DNA of 64,000 nt, taken from NCBI RefSeq assembly GCF_015865035.1, contig NZ_JADZGI010000002.1, positions 434,001 through 498,000 on the forward strand, written 5' to 3'. Both the position numbers and the translations under genes were made by a program. Positions 9,560 to 17,405 of the stretch are shown in pieces. Below the pieces are notes generated by a model. The model ran no database searches, was not told the DNA's origin, and saw only the letters and a list, made by a program, of their open reading frames with translations. The stretch is from Novosphingobium aureum (lineage in GTDB: Bacteria > Pseudomonadota > Alphaproteobacteria > Sphingomonadales > Sphingomonadaceae). Positions within the stretch are counted from its first letter, which is position 1. Each line of letters opens with the position of its first letter.

Positions 9560-10444
9560 ATGCTGCATCACCGATTTCACGCCTTTCGCCGCTTCGCCAT
9601 CGGCCTCGCAGCGCTGGGCGGCGGGCTCGCTGCTCCCGCATTGGCGCAGGACGATTTCGACGGCGCGCGTCCTTCGCCCGAGGATTCCATCCTCTTCCGC
9701 GACAATATCTCGGTCGGGGTCGGTGCGATCCTCATGCCCAGTTACGAAGGCTCGGACGACCACGTGGTCACTGCCTTCCCGATCGTGCGCGGGCGTCTGG
9801 GCGGGGTCGACATCAACCCGCGCCAGGGCGGCATCGCGCTCGACCTGCTGACTGACAAGCGTGGACAGAAAGTCGACTTTTCTGCCGGCCCACTGGTCGG
9901 CATCAAGCTCAACCGCGCGCGGCGGATCAAGGACCCGGTGGTGCGCGCCGCAGGCAAGCTCGACATGGCGGTCGAAGTCGGCGCGAGCGGAGGCGTACGG
10001 ATCAACCGCCTGCTGCACAGATACGATTCGCTAAGCTTCGCGGCCGACGTGAAGTGGGACGTTGCAGGCGCCTATTCCGGCATGGTCTGGCGTCCCCAGG
10101 TCAGCTACGTCACCCCGCTTAGCCCTGCGCTGCTCATCGCTGTCCAGGCCAGCGCACGCCATGTCGATGACGACTATGCCCGCTACTACTACTCGGTCAC
10201 GCCCGGGCAGAGCAGCGCCAGCGGCTTGCCGCAATTCGACGCGAAAGGCGGCTGGGACAAGGTCAACTTCGGCACGATCGTTACTTGGGACCTGTCCGGC
10301 GATGTTCGCGACGGCGGTTTCGCGACGTTCGTTCTCGCCAATTACTCGCGCATGCTGAACGACGGGGCCGACACGCCCTATACCGACCTGCGTGGCAAGG
10401 CGACGCAGCTGATGGGCGGCGTGGGCATAGCCTATACCTTCTGA
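9560..10444 (+). CDS. MipA/OmpV-family outer-membrane protein
   Basis: 294-residue outer-membrane beta-barrel. The ATG at 9560 (MLHHRFHAFRRFAIG) opens a signal peptide with likely cleavage after PALAQ (about residue 30); CGGGGGA lies just upstream as the ribosome site. The mature part begins with SVGVGAILMPSYEGSDDH, typical of the MipA/OmpV family start, and contains alternating amphipathic strands such as VVTAFPIVRGRLGGV. It ends GGVGIAYTF with the C-terminal Phe expected for BAM-assembled barrels. MipA scaffolds murein enzymes in E. coli, but most family members have no assigned role. It converges on the UDG-family gene. Confidence 0.88.
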   Translation: MLHHRFHAFRRFAIGLAALGGGLAAPALAQDDFDGARPSPEDSILFRDNISVGVGAILMPSYEGSDDHVVTAFPIVRGRLGGVDINPRQGGIALDLLTDKRGQKVDFSAGPLVGIKLNRARRIKDPVVRAAGKLDMAVEVGASGGVRINRLLHRYDSLSFAADVKWDVAGAYSGMVWRPQVSYVTPLSPALLIAVQASARHVDDDYARYYYSVTPGQSSASGLPQFDAKGGWDKVNFGTIVTWDLSGDVRDGGFATFVLANYSRMLNDGADTPYTDLRGKATQLMGGVGIAYTF

Positions 10445-10446
10445 AC

Positions 10447-11073
10447 CTATGGATCGGCGTTGCTCAGCGCATCGCGCACAGCGGCGCGCAAGGCGGGCAG
10501 GACCTCGCTCTCGAACCAAGGATGGCGCGCCATCCACAGGCGGCTGCGCCAGGCCGGGTGCGGCAGCGGGATCACGCCTGCCGGAGCCCCGCCCCAGCGC
10601 TCCACCGCCTCGGTGAGCGTGCGGGCGAACCCGCGCGGCAGATAGCGTTTCTGGGCATACCGCCCCACGAGCAAGGTAAGGCGTACCTCTGGCAGTTCGG
10701 CGCGCAGGCGCCCGTGCCACAAGGGCGCGCACTCGGGCCGAGGCGGCAGATCACCTCCGCTCGCACGGCCGGGGTAGCAAAAGCCACTGGGCATATGCGC
10801 GACCTGTTCGGGATCATAGAATTCCGGCTTCGTCAGTCCGGTCCATTCCCGAAGCCGGTCGCCGCTATCGTCGTCCCACGCGAGGCCACTGGCGTGGACC
10901 TTGCTGCCCGGTGCCTGGCCGATCACCAGTATACGCGCGCCCGCGCCGGCCTGCACCACCGGCCGCGGCTCGTGCGCGAGTACTTCGCGACAAAGACGAC
11001 ACGCCTCGATCTCGCGCAGCAAGGCCTGCAGTCGGGAGGGATCGGAGCATCTGGATCGATCGGGAACAGCCAT
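10447..11073 (-). CDS. Uracil-DNA glycosylase superfamily protein
   Basis: About 208 residues from MAVPDRSRC; the reading frame continues upstream but those codons do not look like protein. Motif 1 is ILVIGQAPGSKVHASGLAWDD (about residue 45), the GQAPG loop of COG1573-type enzymes. The central GFCYPGRASGGDLPPRPECAP is characteristic of a bacterial subfamily, and LTLLVGRYAQKRYLP and VIPLPHPAWRSRLW provide the later core and the motif-2-like His. The two Cys in ACRLCRE near the N-terminus hint at metal or redox features but are not a full 4Fe-4S set. Activity on uracil is plausible but not established for this subfamily. Confidence 0.82.
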   Translation of the reverse strand: MAVPDRSRCSDPSRLQALLREIEACRLCREVLAHEPRPVVQAGAGARILVIGQAPGSKVHASGLAWDDDSGDRLREWTGLTKPEFYDPEQVAHMPSGFCYPGRASGGDLPPRPECAPLWHGRLRAELPEVRLTLLVGRYAQKRYLPRGFARTLTEAVERWGGAPAGVIPLPHPAWRSRLWMARHPWFESEVLPALRAAVRDALSNADP

Positions 11074-11386
11074 GGTCACAGGACAGATGGCTAGTGATCG
11101 CATTGCCGCAAGTGCCCGCTGCTGGCGAACACAGGCCATGCCGGTATCGCGATGCGCGTAAGGCCCGGTGCGTCCCGAAGAGCCGTAGCGAGATGCTCGA
11201 CAAGGGGGCGATTCGCGGTCGCTGTCTGGTGCATAGCGCCGCACGCCCCTGCAACAAGCGTCATGCCATCACCCGGTTGCCACATACGACGGCAGGGTCG
11301 CAGCGCGACCACGCATCTGCCTTTTCCTGCAGCCATGCCCGTGCCCATGCGTTGCACGACCTCACCTCTCGCGAAAGGCACGTCCC
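11074..11386. other. Intergenic region, no feature seen
   Basis: This stretch of about 310 bases lies between the divergent UDG-family gene and a tiny membrane-protein gene. Open frames cross it on both strands but have the composition of antisense GC-rich frames and no recognisable motif or ribosome site. It should contain promoters for both flanking genes; none could be identified confidently. Confidence 0.4.
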
Positions 11387-11536
11387 ATGCTCATGACCAT
11401 CGTCGGCATCCTCATCGTATTGTGGCTGCTCGGTTTTCTCGTCTTCAAGGTCACAGGTGCGCTGATCCACATCCTGCTGGTGCTCGCCGTGATCGTCGGC
11501 CTCGTCCAGCTGTTCCGCGGCAAGCGCGGCTTATAG
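11387..11536 (+). CDS. Lmo0937/DUF5670-like tiny membrane protein
   Basis: 49-residue protein, MLMTIVGILIVLWLLGFLVF followed by KVTGALIHILLVLAVIVGLV and the basic tail QLFRGKRGL. It consists of two hydrophobic helices linked by KVTGALIH, a pattern seen in the short Lmo0937-family membrane proteins that are widespread, stress-associated in some species and of unknown function. The frame is closed by TAG at 11534. The start could be this ATG or the one two codons in. It lies in a gap between the UDG-family gene and a convergent MFS gene. Confidence 0.75.
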   Translation: MLMTIVGILIVLWLLGFLVFKVTGALIHILLVLAVIVGLVQLFRGKRGL

Positions 11537-11579
11537 GTAGCTACAGACGCTCCGGCAGGCCGCCTGCCAGCCAATCCGA

Positions 11580-12854
11580 TCAGTGCGGAGCGGGCGGCTG
11601 CGGCTTGTTGGCGCGGTAGTATTCGGGCGGATTGACCCGGCGGAACAGACGTCCCTGCTCTGAATAGAGCACCAGCAGCAGGGCCAGCAGGCCAAAGCCG
11701 GTCATCGCTGCGGTGATCGGCACCGCGCTGCCATCGTAGGCGAGCCCGATCGCCGAACCCAGCAGCGAACCCATCACCATGCGCACGAAGGACATGACCG
11801 AGGCCGCAGCACCCGCAATGCGGGCGAAGGGCTGCAGCGAGATCGCCTGAAAGTTCGCTGCGATGAAGCTGAGCATGCACATCGACAGCGTCATCAGCGG
11901 AATGAACATCCACAAGGTTTCCCGCCCGCTGAGCGCCACTACCCAGTGCACCGCCCCCATGACGATGAAGAACAGCAGCGCCGCGTGCGATACGCGCCGC
12001 GCACCGAAGGCAACGACGATCCGCGCGTTGATGAAGTTGGTCCCGGCCATGATCAGCGCCATGAGCCCGAACAGGACCGGGAACAGCGAACCCGCCCCGA
12101 GCTGCTCCCCGACGAGCTGCTGCGCGCTGTTGAGGTAGCCGAACAGACCCGCTTGGACGAGCGCTGCACCGAGGAAATAGCCGAGCGAGGATTTTTCGCG
12201 CAGCGCAAGCCCCATGTTGCCGAAGATGACCTTGGGACGGATTTCCTGCCTGTTGTCGGGATCGAGCGTTTCGGGCAGGCGCATGGCCACCCAGATGAAG
12301 ACCAGCACGCCCATCGCGCAGGTAACCCCGAAGATCCAGCGCCACCCGGCGACCAGCATCACCGCCTGCCCGACCATCGGCGCGATCATCGGCACGACCA
12401 TGAAGGTCGTTGCGACAAGCGACTGGGTGCGGGCCATCATGTCGCCCTCGTATCGGTCTCGCAGGATCGTCATCGGCATGACCATCATCGTCGAGGTCAC
12501 GAAGCCAAGGCACGCGCGCGAGACGAGCAGCAGCTCGAAACTGCCCGCGATCGAGCAGACGAAGGCGAACAGGATGTAGAGGAAGGCCGCGACCAGCACC
12601 ACGCGGCGGCGACCAAAGCGGTCCGCCAGTGCTCCGGGGAACAGCGAGCCGATGCCCGCGAACACCATGAACACGCCGATGATCAGCTGGCGCTGGTTGG
12701 GATCGGAGACGCCCAGGTCTTTCGAAATGGCACCCAGGGCTGGCAGCATGACGTCGATCGACAAGGCCATGAGCGCCTGCATCGAGGCCATCAGCGCCAC
12801 GAATTCGACCTGCCCCATGGGGAACTTGCCGGTAGTGTCTTGCGAGGAATCCAT
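11580..12854 (-). CDS. MFS drug-resistance transporter, Bcr/CflA type
   Basis: Twelve-helix proton-coupled exporter of about 424 residues from MDSSQDTTGKF. The N-terminus FVALMASMQALMALSIDVMLPAL carries the SID-x-MLPAL pattern typical of the Bcr/CflA drug-resistance subfamily. PGALADRFGRRRVVLVAAFLY is MFS motif A in loop 2-3. Family members export bicyclomycin, chloramphenicol and similar compounds; the substrate here is unknown. The gene is divergent from dinB across about 90 bp. Confidence 0.9.
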   Translation of the reverse strand: MDSSQDTTGKFPMGQVEFVALMASMQALMALSIDVMLPALGAISKDLGVSDPNQRQLIIGVFMVFAGIGSLFPGALADRFGRRRVVLVAAFLYILFAFVCSIAGSFELLLVSRACLGFVTSTMMVMPMTILRDRYEGDMMARTQSLVATTFMVVPMIAPMVGQAVMLVAGWRWIFGVTCAMGVLVFIWVAMRLPETLDPDNRQEIRPKVIFGNMGLALREKSSLGYFLGAALVQAGLFGYLNSAQQLVGEQLGAGSLFPVLFGLMALIMAGTNFINARIVVAFGARRVSHAALLFFIVMGAVHWVVALSGRETLWMFIPLMTLSMCMLSFIAANFQAISLQPFARIAGAAASVMSFVRMVMGSLLGSAIGLAYDGSAVPITAAMTGFGLLALLLVLYSEQGRLFRRVNPPEYYRANKPQPPAPH

Positions 12855-12944
12855 TTCCCGCGCATGCCGCAAGCGCGAACGCTAGGCTAGCAGATTCGAT
12901 ATAGAGATGGCGCTTTTCACGACCGATCCGCCGGTATATCCGTA

Positions 12945-14078
12945 ATGTCTTCGCATGTCGGAGAAGATGCCCCCGAAGCAGACGACGAGGCGGGACTGCG
13001 CAAGATCATCCATGTCGACATGGATGCCTTCTTCGCCAGTGTGGAGCAGCGCGACGATCCCGAATTGCGCGGAAAACCGCTGGCAGTAGGCGGGACCTCG
13101 GGGCGCGGCGTGGTCGCTGCGGCCAGCTACGAGGCGCGCGCCTTCGGGGTGCGCTCGGCCATGCCGACCTCGCGCGCACTGCGCCAGTGCCCCGACCTGA
13201 TCCTGCGCAAGCCCCGTTTCGAAGTCTACCGGGCGGTCAGCCAGCAAATCCGGGCGATCTTCCTCGACTATACCCCGCATGTCGAGCCGCTCTCGCTCGA
13301 CGAGGCCTATCTCGACGTCACCGCCGACCTCAAGGGCATCGGCTCGGCCACGCGGATCGCCGAGCAGATCCGCGCGCGCATCCGACAGGAAACCGGCCTG
13401 ACCGCGAGCGCCGGGGTTTCCTACAACAAGTTTCTCGCCAAGCTCGCCAGCGACCAGAACAAGCCCGACGGGCTATGCGTGATCCGCCCCGGAGAGGGCG
13501 CCAACTTCGTCGCAGGCCTGCCGGTGCGCCGCTTTCACGGCGTTGGCCCACGCGGCGCGGAAAAGATGGCGCGACTCGGCATCGAGACCGGCGCCGACCT
13601 CGCCGCGCGCGACCTCGCCTTCCTGCGCGCCCACTTCGGCAGCTTTGCCGAATACCTCTTTCGGGCCGCACGCGGCGTGGACCTGCGCCAGGTTCGCGCC
13701 AACCGACCGCGCAAGTCGGTCGGAGGCGAGCGCACCTTCCACGAGAACATCGAGGCGCCCGACGCCCTGCGCGAGACGCTCGATCAGATCGTCGAGATCG
13801 TCTGGGAGCGGATCGAGCGCGCGCAGGCGAGTGGGCGCACCGTCACGCTCAAGCTGCGCCATGCCGATTTCACCACGCTCACCCGGGCGCGCTCGGTCAG
13901 CCCGCGCATAGCCGACAAGGCGCAGTTCGCGGCAATCGGCCATGCGCTGCTCGAGGAACTCATGCCCCTGCCCCAGCCGGTCCGGCTAATGGGGCTGACG
14001 CTCTCGGCGCTGGAAGGCACGACCAAGGATGAAAAGCCCCCCGGGCAGCAAAGGGCAGACCAGCTCAGCCTGTTCTAG
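12945..14078 (+). CDS. dinB: DNA polymerase IV
   Basis: Y-family translesion polymerase of 377 residues. The catalytic motif HVDMDAFFASVEQRDDPEL is near residues 24-42, followed by AASYEARAFGVRSAMP and then LSLDEAYLDVT with the second acidic pair (about residues 115-125). YNKFLAKLASDQNKP and the helix-hairpin-helix GVGPRGAEKMARLGI come next, then the little-finger domain with RKSVGGERTFHENI. The C-terminus QLSLF is a classic beta-clamp-binding motif (QL-S/D-LF). The clear alphaproteobacterial LexA spacing (GAAC/GTTC-N7 direct repeat) was not found upstream. Confidence 0.96.
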   Translation: MSSHVGEDAPEADDEAGLRKIIHVDMDAFFASVEQRDDPELRGKPLAVGGTSGRGVVAAASYEARAFGVRSAMPTSRALRQCPDLILRKPRFEVYRAVSQQIRAIFLDYTPHVEPLSLDEAYLDVTADLKGIGSATRIAEQIRARIRQETGLTASAGVSYNKFLAKLASDQNKPDGLCVIRPGEGANFVAGLPVRRFHGVGPRGAEKMARLGIETGADLAARDLAFLRAHFGSFAEYLFRAARGVDLRQVRANRPRKSVGGERTFHENIEAPDALRETLDQIVEIVWERIERAQASGRTVTLKLRHADFTTLTRARSVSPRIADKAQFAAIGHALLEELMPLPQPVRLMGLTLSALEGTTKDEKPPGQQRADQLSLF

Positions 14079-14087
14079 AATTCTAGA
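14074..14087. repeat. 14-bp palindrome spanning both convergent stop codons
   Basis: TCTAGAATTCTAGA is a perfect palindrome that contains the dinB stop TAG on the plus strand and the NUDIX stop on the minus strand. The two genes end only four bases apart, so there is no room for separate terminators. The symmetry may be coincidental. Confidence 0.6.
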
Positions 14088-14589
14088 CCGGGCCCGCCTC
14101 GCGCTCGGCAAGACCGGCCTCGACGAGCCAGTCGACAACCAGCGAGCGCAAGCGCGGCGACATGTGTTCGGGCAAGGCGTCGAGCGCAAAGAAGCGCGCC
14201 TCGATGATCTCGCGACGATCGGCCACGGGGGTGTCGCGGGTATGGCCGGCAACCACGTTCACGAAGTTACGCGCGCCGTGCAGGTCCTCGCCGCTGACCG
14301 CGATCAGGCGCCCATCGTGGAGCGTGCAGGCCGTCTCCTCGAGCAATTCGCGTGCGCCGGTGGGCACCGGGTCCTCGCCGCGCTTCATGCCCCCGCCGGG
14401 CGGCATCCACCTGTCCGAACCGTAGGAATGGCGCACCAGCAGCACCCGCCCTTGCGGGTCGAGCGCAAGTACCCGCACACCGTCGAGGCTGGAACGGCGC
14501 AGCTTCCACACCTGGGTGCGCGCAGCGTGCGCCAGGCGGATCAGCACCCTGTGCAGCGGCGCGGGAAGCAGGCGATCGAGCAGGTTCAA
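14083..14589 (-). CDS. NUDIX hydrolase
   Basis: 168-residue hydrolase of nucleoside-diphosphate-linked compounds. The NUDIX box GGGMKRGEDPVPTGARELLE continuing ETAC fits Gx5Ex7REUxEExxU, so the Mg-binding Glu residues are intact. Upstream VLLVRHSYGSDRWMPP is the usual strand leading into the box. The N-terminus NLLDRLLPAPLHRVLIRLAHA is an amphipathic extension. Its start overlaps the pgl stop by four bases (ATGA), so the two are coupled. The substrate cannot be told from the sequence. Confidence 0.9.
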   Translation of the reverse strand: MNLLDRLLPAPLHRVLIRLAHAARTQVWKLRRSSLDGVRVLALDPQGRVLLVRHSYGSDRWMPPGGGMKRGEDPVPTGARELLEETACTLHDGRLIAVSGEDLHGARNFVNVVAGHTRDTPVADRREIIEARFFALDALPEHMSPRLRSLVVDWLVEAGLAEREAGPV

Positions 14590-15203
14590 CAGAAACAGGT
14601 GACCTTGCCGGTCGCCGACTTGAGAAAGCGGGCGATGGGCAGGTCGTGCTCCCCGGCGATGGCGGCATCGAGCACCGCGCGCTTGTCCTCGCCGCGGATC
14701 ACGAACATGACCTCGTCGCTGTTGCGCAGCGCGGGCATGGTGAGCGTCAGCCGGTCGAACGGCGCCTCGGGCGGCAGCGGGTCGGGGGTCAGGCGACGCA
14801 CCGTCTGGGGGTCATCGATCTGCGGATCGGTGTTGGGGAACAGCGAGGCGATATGTCCGTCCGCCCCCATGCCCATCCAGGCGATGGCGAAGTGCGGGGG
14901 CTCGAGGTCCAGCGCGAGCGGGACGATCCTTGCGCCGACCGGTTCGAGCCGGGCGCGGATCTTGCCGACGTTGCTCGCGGCATGGTCCTCCTCGACGATC
15001 CGGTCGTCGCCCGGCCACACGCTGATGCGTTCCCACGGCAGGTCCATCCCGGCGAGGATGTCGAAGATCGGGAACGGGGTGGAGCCGCCCGGCACTGTTA
15101 TGGCAACTTGCGGCGCGACGCCGAGCGCTGCGACCAGCCGCTGGCCGAACCACTCGGCAATGGCGGCATTGTCGGCGTTCTCGATGATCTCGATATCAGG
15201 CAT
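14586..15203 (-). CDS. pgl: 6-phosphogluconolactonase
   Basis: DevB-type lactonase that hydrolyses 6-phosphogluconolactone in the pentose-phosphate and Entner-Doudoroff routes. ITVPGGSTPFPIFDIL matches the phosphate-binding loop, VWPGDDRIVEEDHAASN is the family's DER-x-V-x3-H-x2-SN motif with Asp in place of Glu, and MGMGADGHIASLFPN is the second signature. At 205 residues it is slightly shorter than the usual ~230. It is upstream of and overlapping the NUDIX gene. No other pentose-phosphate genes are next to it. Confidence 0.92.
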   Translation of the reverse strand: MPDIEIIENADNAAIAEWFGQRLVAALGVAPQVAITVPGGSTPFPIFDILAGMDLPWERISVWPGDDRIVEEDHAASNVGKIRARLEPVGARIVPLALDLEPPHFAIAWMGMGADGHIASLFPNTDPQIDDPQTVRRLTPDPLPPEAPFDRLTLTMPALRNSDEVMFVIRGEDKRAVLDAAIAGEHDLPIARFLKSATGKVTCFC

Positions 15204-15312
15204 CGGGCGTGCCTAGCCGAGATCGCCCCCTCGCGCCAAGCGCCTTCGTGCAGATGTCCGGCACGCATCGGCTTCCCGTCCCGATGGCCCGCGAACGCGC
15301 TCACCACAACGC

Positions 15313-15352
15313 ACGAAGGGCTGTACGAACACCTGCCCGTACAGCCCTTCGT
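15313..15352. terminator. Perfect 15-bp hairpin downstream of dps
   Basis: ACGAAGGGCTGTACG pairs perfectly with CGTACAGCCCTTCGT across a 10-base loop. It lies just past the dps stop on the minus strand and upstream of pgl. There is no strong T-run on either side, so it may end or stabilise the dps transcript rather than act as a classic intrinsic terminator. Confidence 0.7.
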
Positions 15353-15379
15353 ATCTTTGGAATCGCTGGAAAGCGACGA

Positions 15380-15838
15380 TCAGGCGATAATCTCGCGCAG
15401 GAACCACGCGCGTTCCTCGGCCTGGTCGGTCCAGTCATCGACGATACCGTCGGTGGCGTTGTCGCCCGCCTCGCCAGCCGCTGCCTTGACCTCGCGCAGC
15501 CGCGTTACGTAGGCGAGATTGTCTTCCATCAGTTCCTTGACCATGGCCATCGCATCGAGATCGGTCGAATCCTGTGCGGCGATCTTGGTCTTGGCGACGA
15601 TCGAATCGGGGCTGGTCAGGGTCTTGCCGCCCTGCTTTCGCACGCGCTCGGCAATGTCGTCGATGAGGGCCTGGACCTGGCCGGCCTGCTCGTCGAACAG
15701 CAGGTGAAGGTCGCGAAACTGCGGCCCCTTCACGTGCCAGTGAAAGTTCTTGGTCTTGATGTAGAGAGCGAAGGTGTCGGCAAGCAGCCCGTTGAGGCTG
15801 TCGATCAGGGCGCCCTGCACGTTGTCCTTGGCGGTCAT
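15380..15838 (-). CDS. dps: DNA starvation/stationary-phase ferritin Dps
   Basis: 152-residue ferritin-like protein that forms dodecamers, oxidises Fe(II) with peroxide and protects DNA. KNFHWHVKGPQFRDLHLLFDE (about residues 34-54) carries the inter-subunit ferroxidase His, His, Asp and Glu ligands of Dps. The N-terminus lacks a long Lys-rich tail, so DNA binding may be weak. It is monocistronic between the hairpin at 15313-15352 and an AT-rich promoter region (15839-15935). A peroxide-responsive promoter is likely for this family, but no clear OxyR site was identified. Confidence 0.94.
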   Translation of the reverse strand: MTAKDNVQGALIDSLNGLLADTFALYIKTKNFHWHVKGPQFRDLHLLFDEQAGQVQALIDDIAERVRKQGGKTLTSPDSIVAKTKIAAQDSTDLDAMAMVKELMEDNLAYVTRLREVKAAAGEAGDNATDGIVDDWTDQAEERAWFLREIIA

Positions 15839-15935
15839 TCTCGGATCCCTTCCTTAGGTGTCTTTATGTGTCGCTAAGTGCAATCTATGGACTAAAACAC
15901 AAATCAGAAAGGTTTGTTTCAATCGGTTTTTCCGA

Positions 15936-16493
15936 TCACAGAATTCCCATTTGCGACAAGGCGATGAAGCTCGCGACGAGCAGCAGGACCCCGCCCGCCG
16001 CGCGCCGCGCCCAACGCACCTTGCCATCGAGCACAAGCTCCGGAAGGGCCCAGGCAAGGCCGACGAGAGCAAGCGTGCCGAACGCACCCGCAGCCCCGGC
16101 AGCGTAGGGCGCGCCCATGGCGACGGCCATGCCGACGAGCAGGAAGCGCGGTGCATCGCTCACCTGCTGGGCGAGCAGAACTAGCGCGAGCGCACCAAGC
16201 GAATTGGTCGGCTCCACAGGCTTTCGGCGCGGCGCGAGCAACAGCGATTCCGCCCCCGCGAGGCCCAGCGCGATAGCGCCGAAGATGGCTCGGGCAGGTG
16301 GCGGCAACGTGGTCAGCATGAACCGCGCGAACCAGATCGCAGCAACGCAGACCAGCAAGCTGCTGACGATGGCGACGATCAACACGCCGGGCCGCGCGCC
16401 CTGCCGCTGGACGAGCCCCGCAACGGTCTGCTGGTCGCGCCCGCCTATCCCGGCGAGCAGCACCGCAAGCAAGGTCAGGTAGAAGGCGGGCAC
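15936..16493 (-). CDS. TMEM165/GDT1 (UPF0016)-like membrane protein, degenerate motifs
   Basis: 185-residue protein with about six hydrophobic helices arranged as two related halves. The family of Mn/Ca transporters has an E-x-G-D-(K/R)-(S/T) motif in each half. Here the first half reads AGIGGRDQQTVAG and the second EPTNSLGALALVLLAQQVSDAPRF, in which the acidic residues are only partly kept. This is probably a diverged paralogue with altered or lost ion binding. A short ATCGG-T5-CCGAT hairpin overlaps its stop codon. The family assignment rests on overall layout and is not certain. Confidence 0.55.
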   Translation of the reverse strand: MPAFYLTLLAVLLAGIGGRDQQTVAGLVQRQGARPGVLIVAIVSSLLVCVAAIWFARFMLTTLPPPARAIFGAIALGLAGAESLLLAPRRKPVEPTNSLGALALVLLAQQVSDAPRFLLVGMAVAMGAPYAAGAAGAFGTLALVGLAWALPELVLDGKVRWARRAAGGVLLLVASFIALSQMGIL

Positions 16494-16562
16494 TGCGCGA
16501 CCGGCTCCGTCAGCACGGCGCAGGAACGGTCAAGGTCCGGCCTTCACGCATTCCCCTTCCCT

Positions 16563-17315
16563 TTACCCCGCCTTCTGGCAGGCGATGATCGCCGCGATGA
16601 CATTGGCCGTATCTGCCGGGTCGCGCACGCACACGGTGTCGAGACCCATGGCCTTGGCCGGATAGTCGTTACCGCCGGGAAAGATGGCATCGCCGATGAA
16701 CAGCATCTCGGCCTCCGCGACGCCCGAATGCTCGGCCAGACGCTTCAGGCCCCATGCCTTGTCCACGCCTGGCTGCGTCACGTCGACCGAAGTTGCGCCG
16801 CCCAGGTTGATCGAGACGCCGGGCAGGCGCTGCTTGAGATCGGCCTGGATTACCTTGCGCTTGGCGAAATCCGGGTCCCAGACTTCCTTGGCCTCGATCG
16901 GCGCCTGCTGGCCGAGCGCGGAAAAGGTGATCTGGCTGCCGCGATCCTCGATCCGTTCGCCCCAGGTCTGTTCGGGCGTGAAGCCGGTCGCCTCGAGCGC
17001 CGCGTCGAAGGCCTCGAGGATTTCGCGCTTTTGTTCCTCGGTGAACAGTTCGGCATAGACCGGCGACCAGACGCCCTGCTTGTGAAGATAGAGCTTGGCC
17101 CCGCTGGTCGGCATCATCCACAGGCGCGAGACGTCGGCATCGGCCGGCAGGCGCGAGGCGACCTGCTTGTCGAACTGCGGCCAGTCGCCACCCGAGATGA
17201 CGGCGACCTGCGCCACGGTGAGAAGCTGTGCGAGAAGCCCCGCCATCTCGTCGGTGAGCGGCTGCTTGCTCAGCGCCAGCGTCCCGTCGAGATCAAACGC
17301 AACGATCTTTTTCAT
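16563..17315 (-). CDS. HAD-IIB phosphatase (phosphomannomutase/sucrose-phosphatase-like)
   Basis: About 250 residues from MKKIVAFDLDGTLALSKQPL; AAGGGGG six bases before this ATG supports the start. Motif I is FDLDGTL, with nucleophile Asp8 and acid Asp10; motif II is VAVISGGDW; motif III/IV is MLFIGDAIFPGGNDYPA with the metal-binding Asp. The cap with QITFSALGQQAP resembles eukaryotic-type phosphomannomutase and bacterial HAD-IIB relatives. In sphingomonads it could act on mannose or glucose phosphates, but substrate is a guess. It sits alone between the TMEM165-like and MscS genes. Confidence 0.82.
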   Translation of the reverse strand: MKKIVAFDLDGTLALSKQPLTDEMAGLLAQLLTVAQVAVISGGDWPQFDKQVASRLPADADVSRLWMMPTSGAKLYLHKQGVWSPVYAELFTEEQKREILEAFDAALEATGFTPEQTWGERIEDRGSQITFSALGQQAPIEAKEVWDPDFAKRKVIQADLKQRLPGVSINLGGATSVDVTQPGVDKAWGLKRLAEHSGVAEAEMLFIGDAIFPGGNDYPAKAMGLDTVCVRDPADTANVIAAIIACQKAG

Positions 17316-17405
17316 GAAGCCCCCTTTCGCACCATTGCCGGGCCCGTGCCATAGCGCGAAGGCGTTGTGCACAGCTTCCCGATGAAGCGTCGAAACGGAT
17401 GTATT

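Noticed and set aside
11091..11381. Minus-strand frame upstream of the UDG-family gene
   Set aside because: No ribosome site, no domain and unusual composition; left as intergenic.
12873..12944. LexA box before dinB
   Set aside because: No GAAC-N7-GAAC or GTTC-N7-GTTC repeat was found, so SOS control is not claimed.
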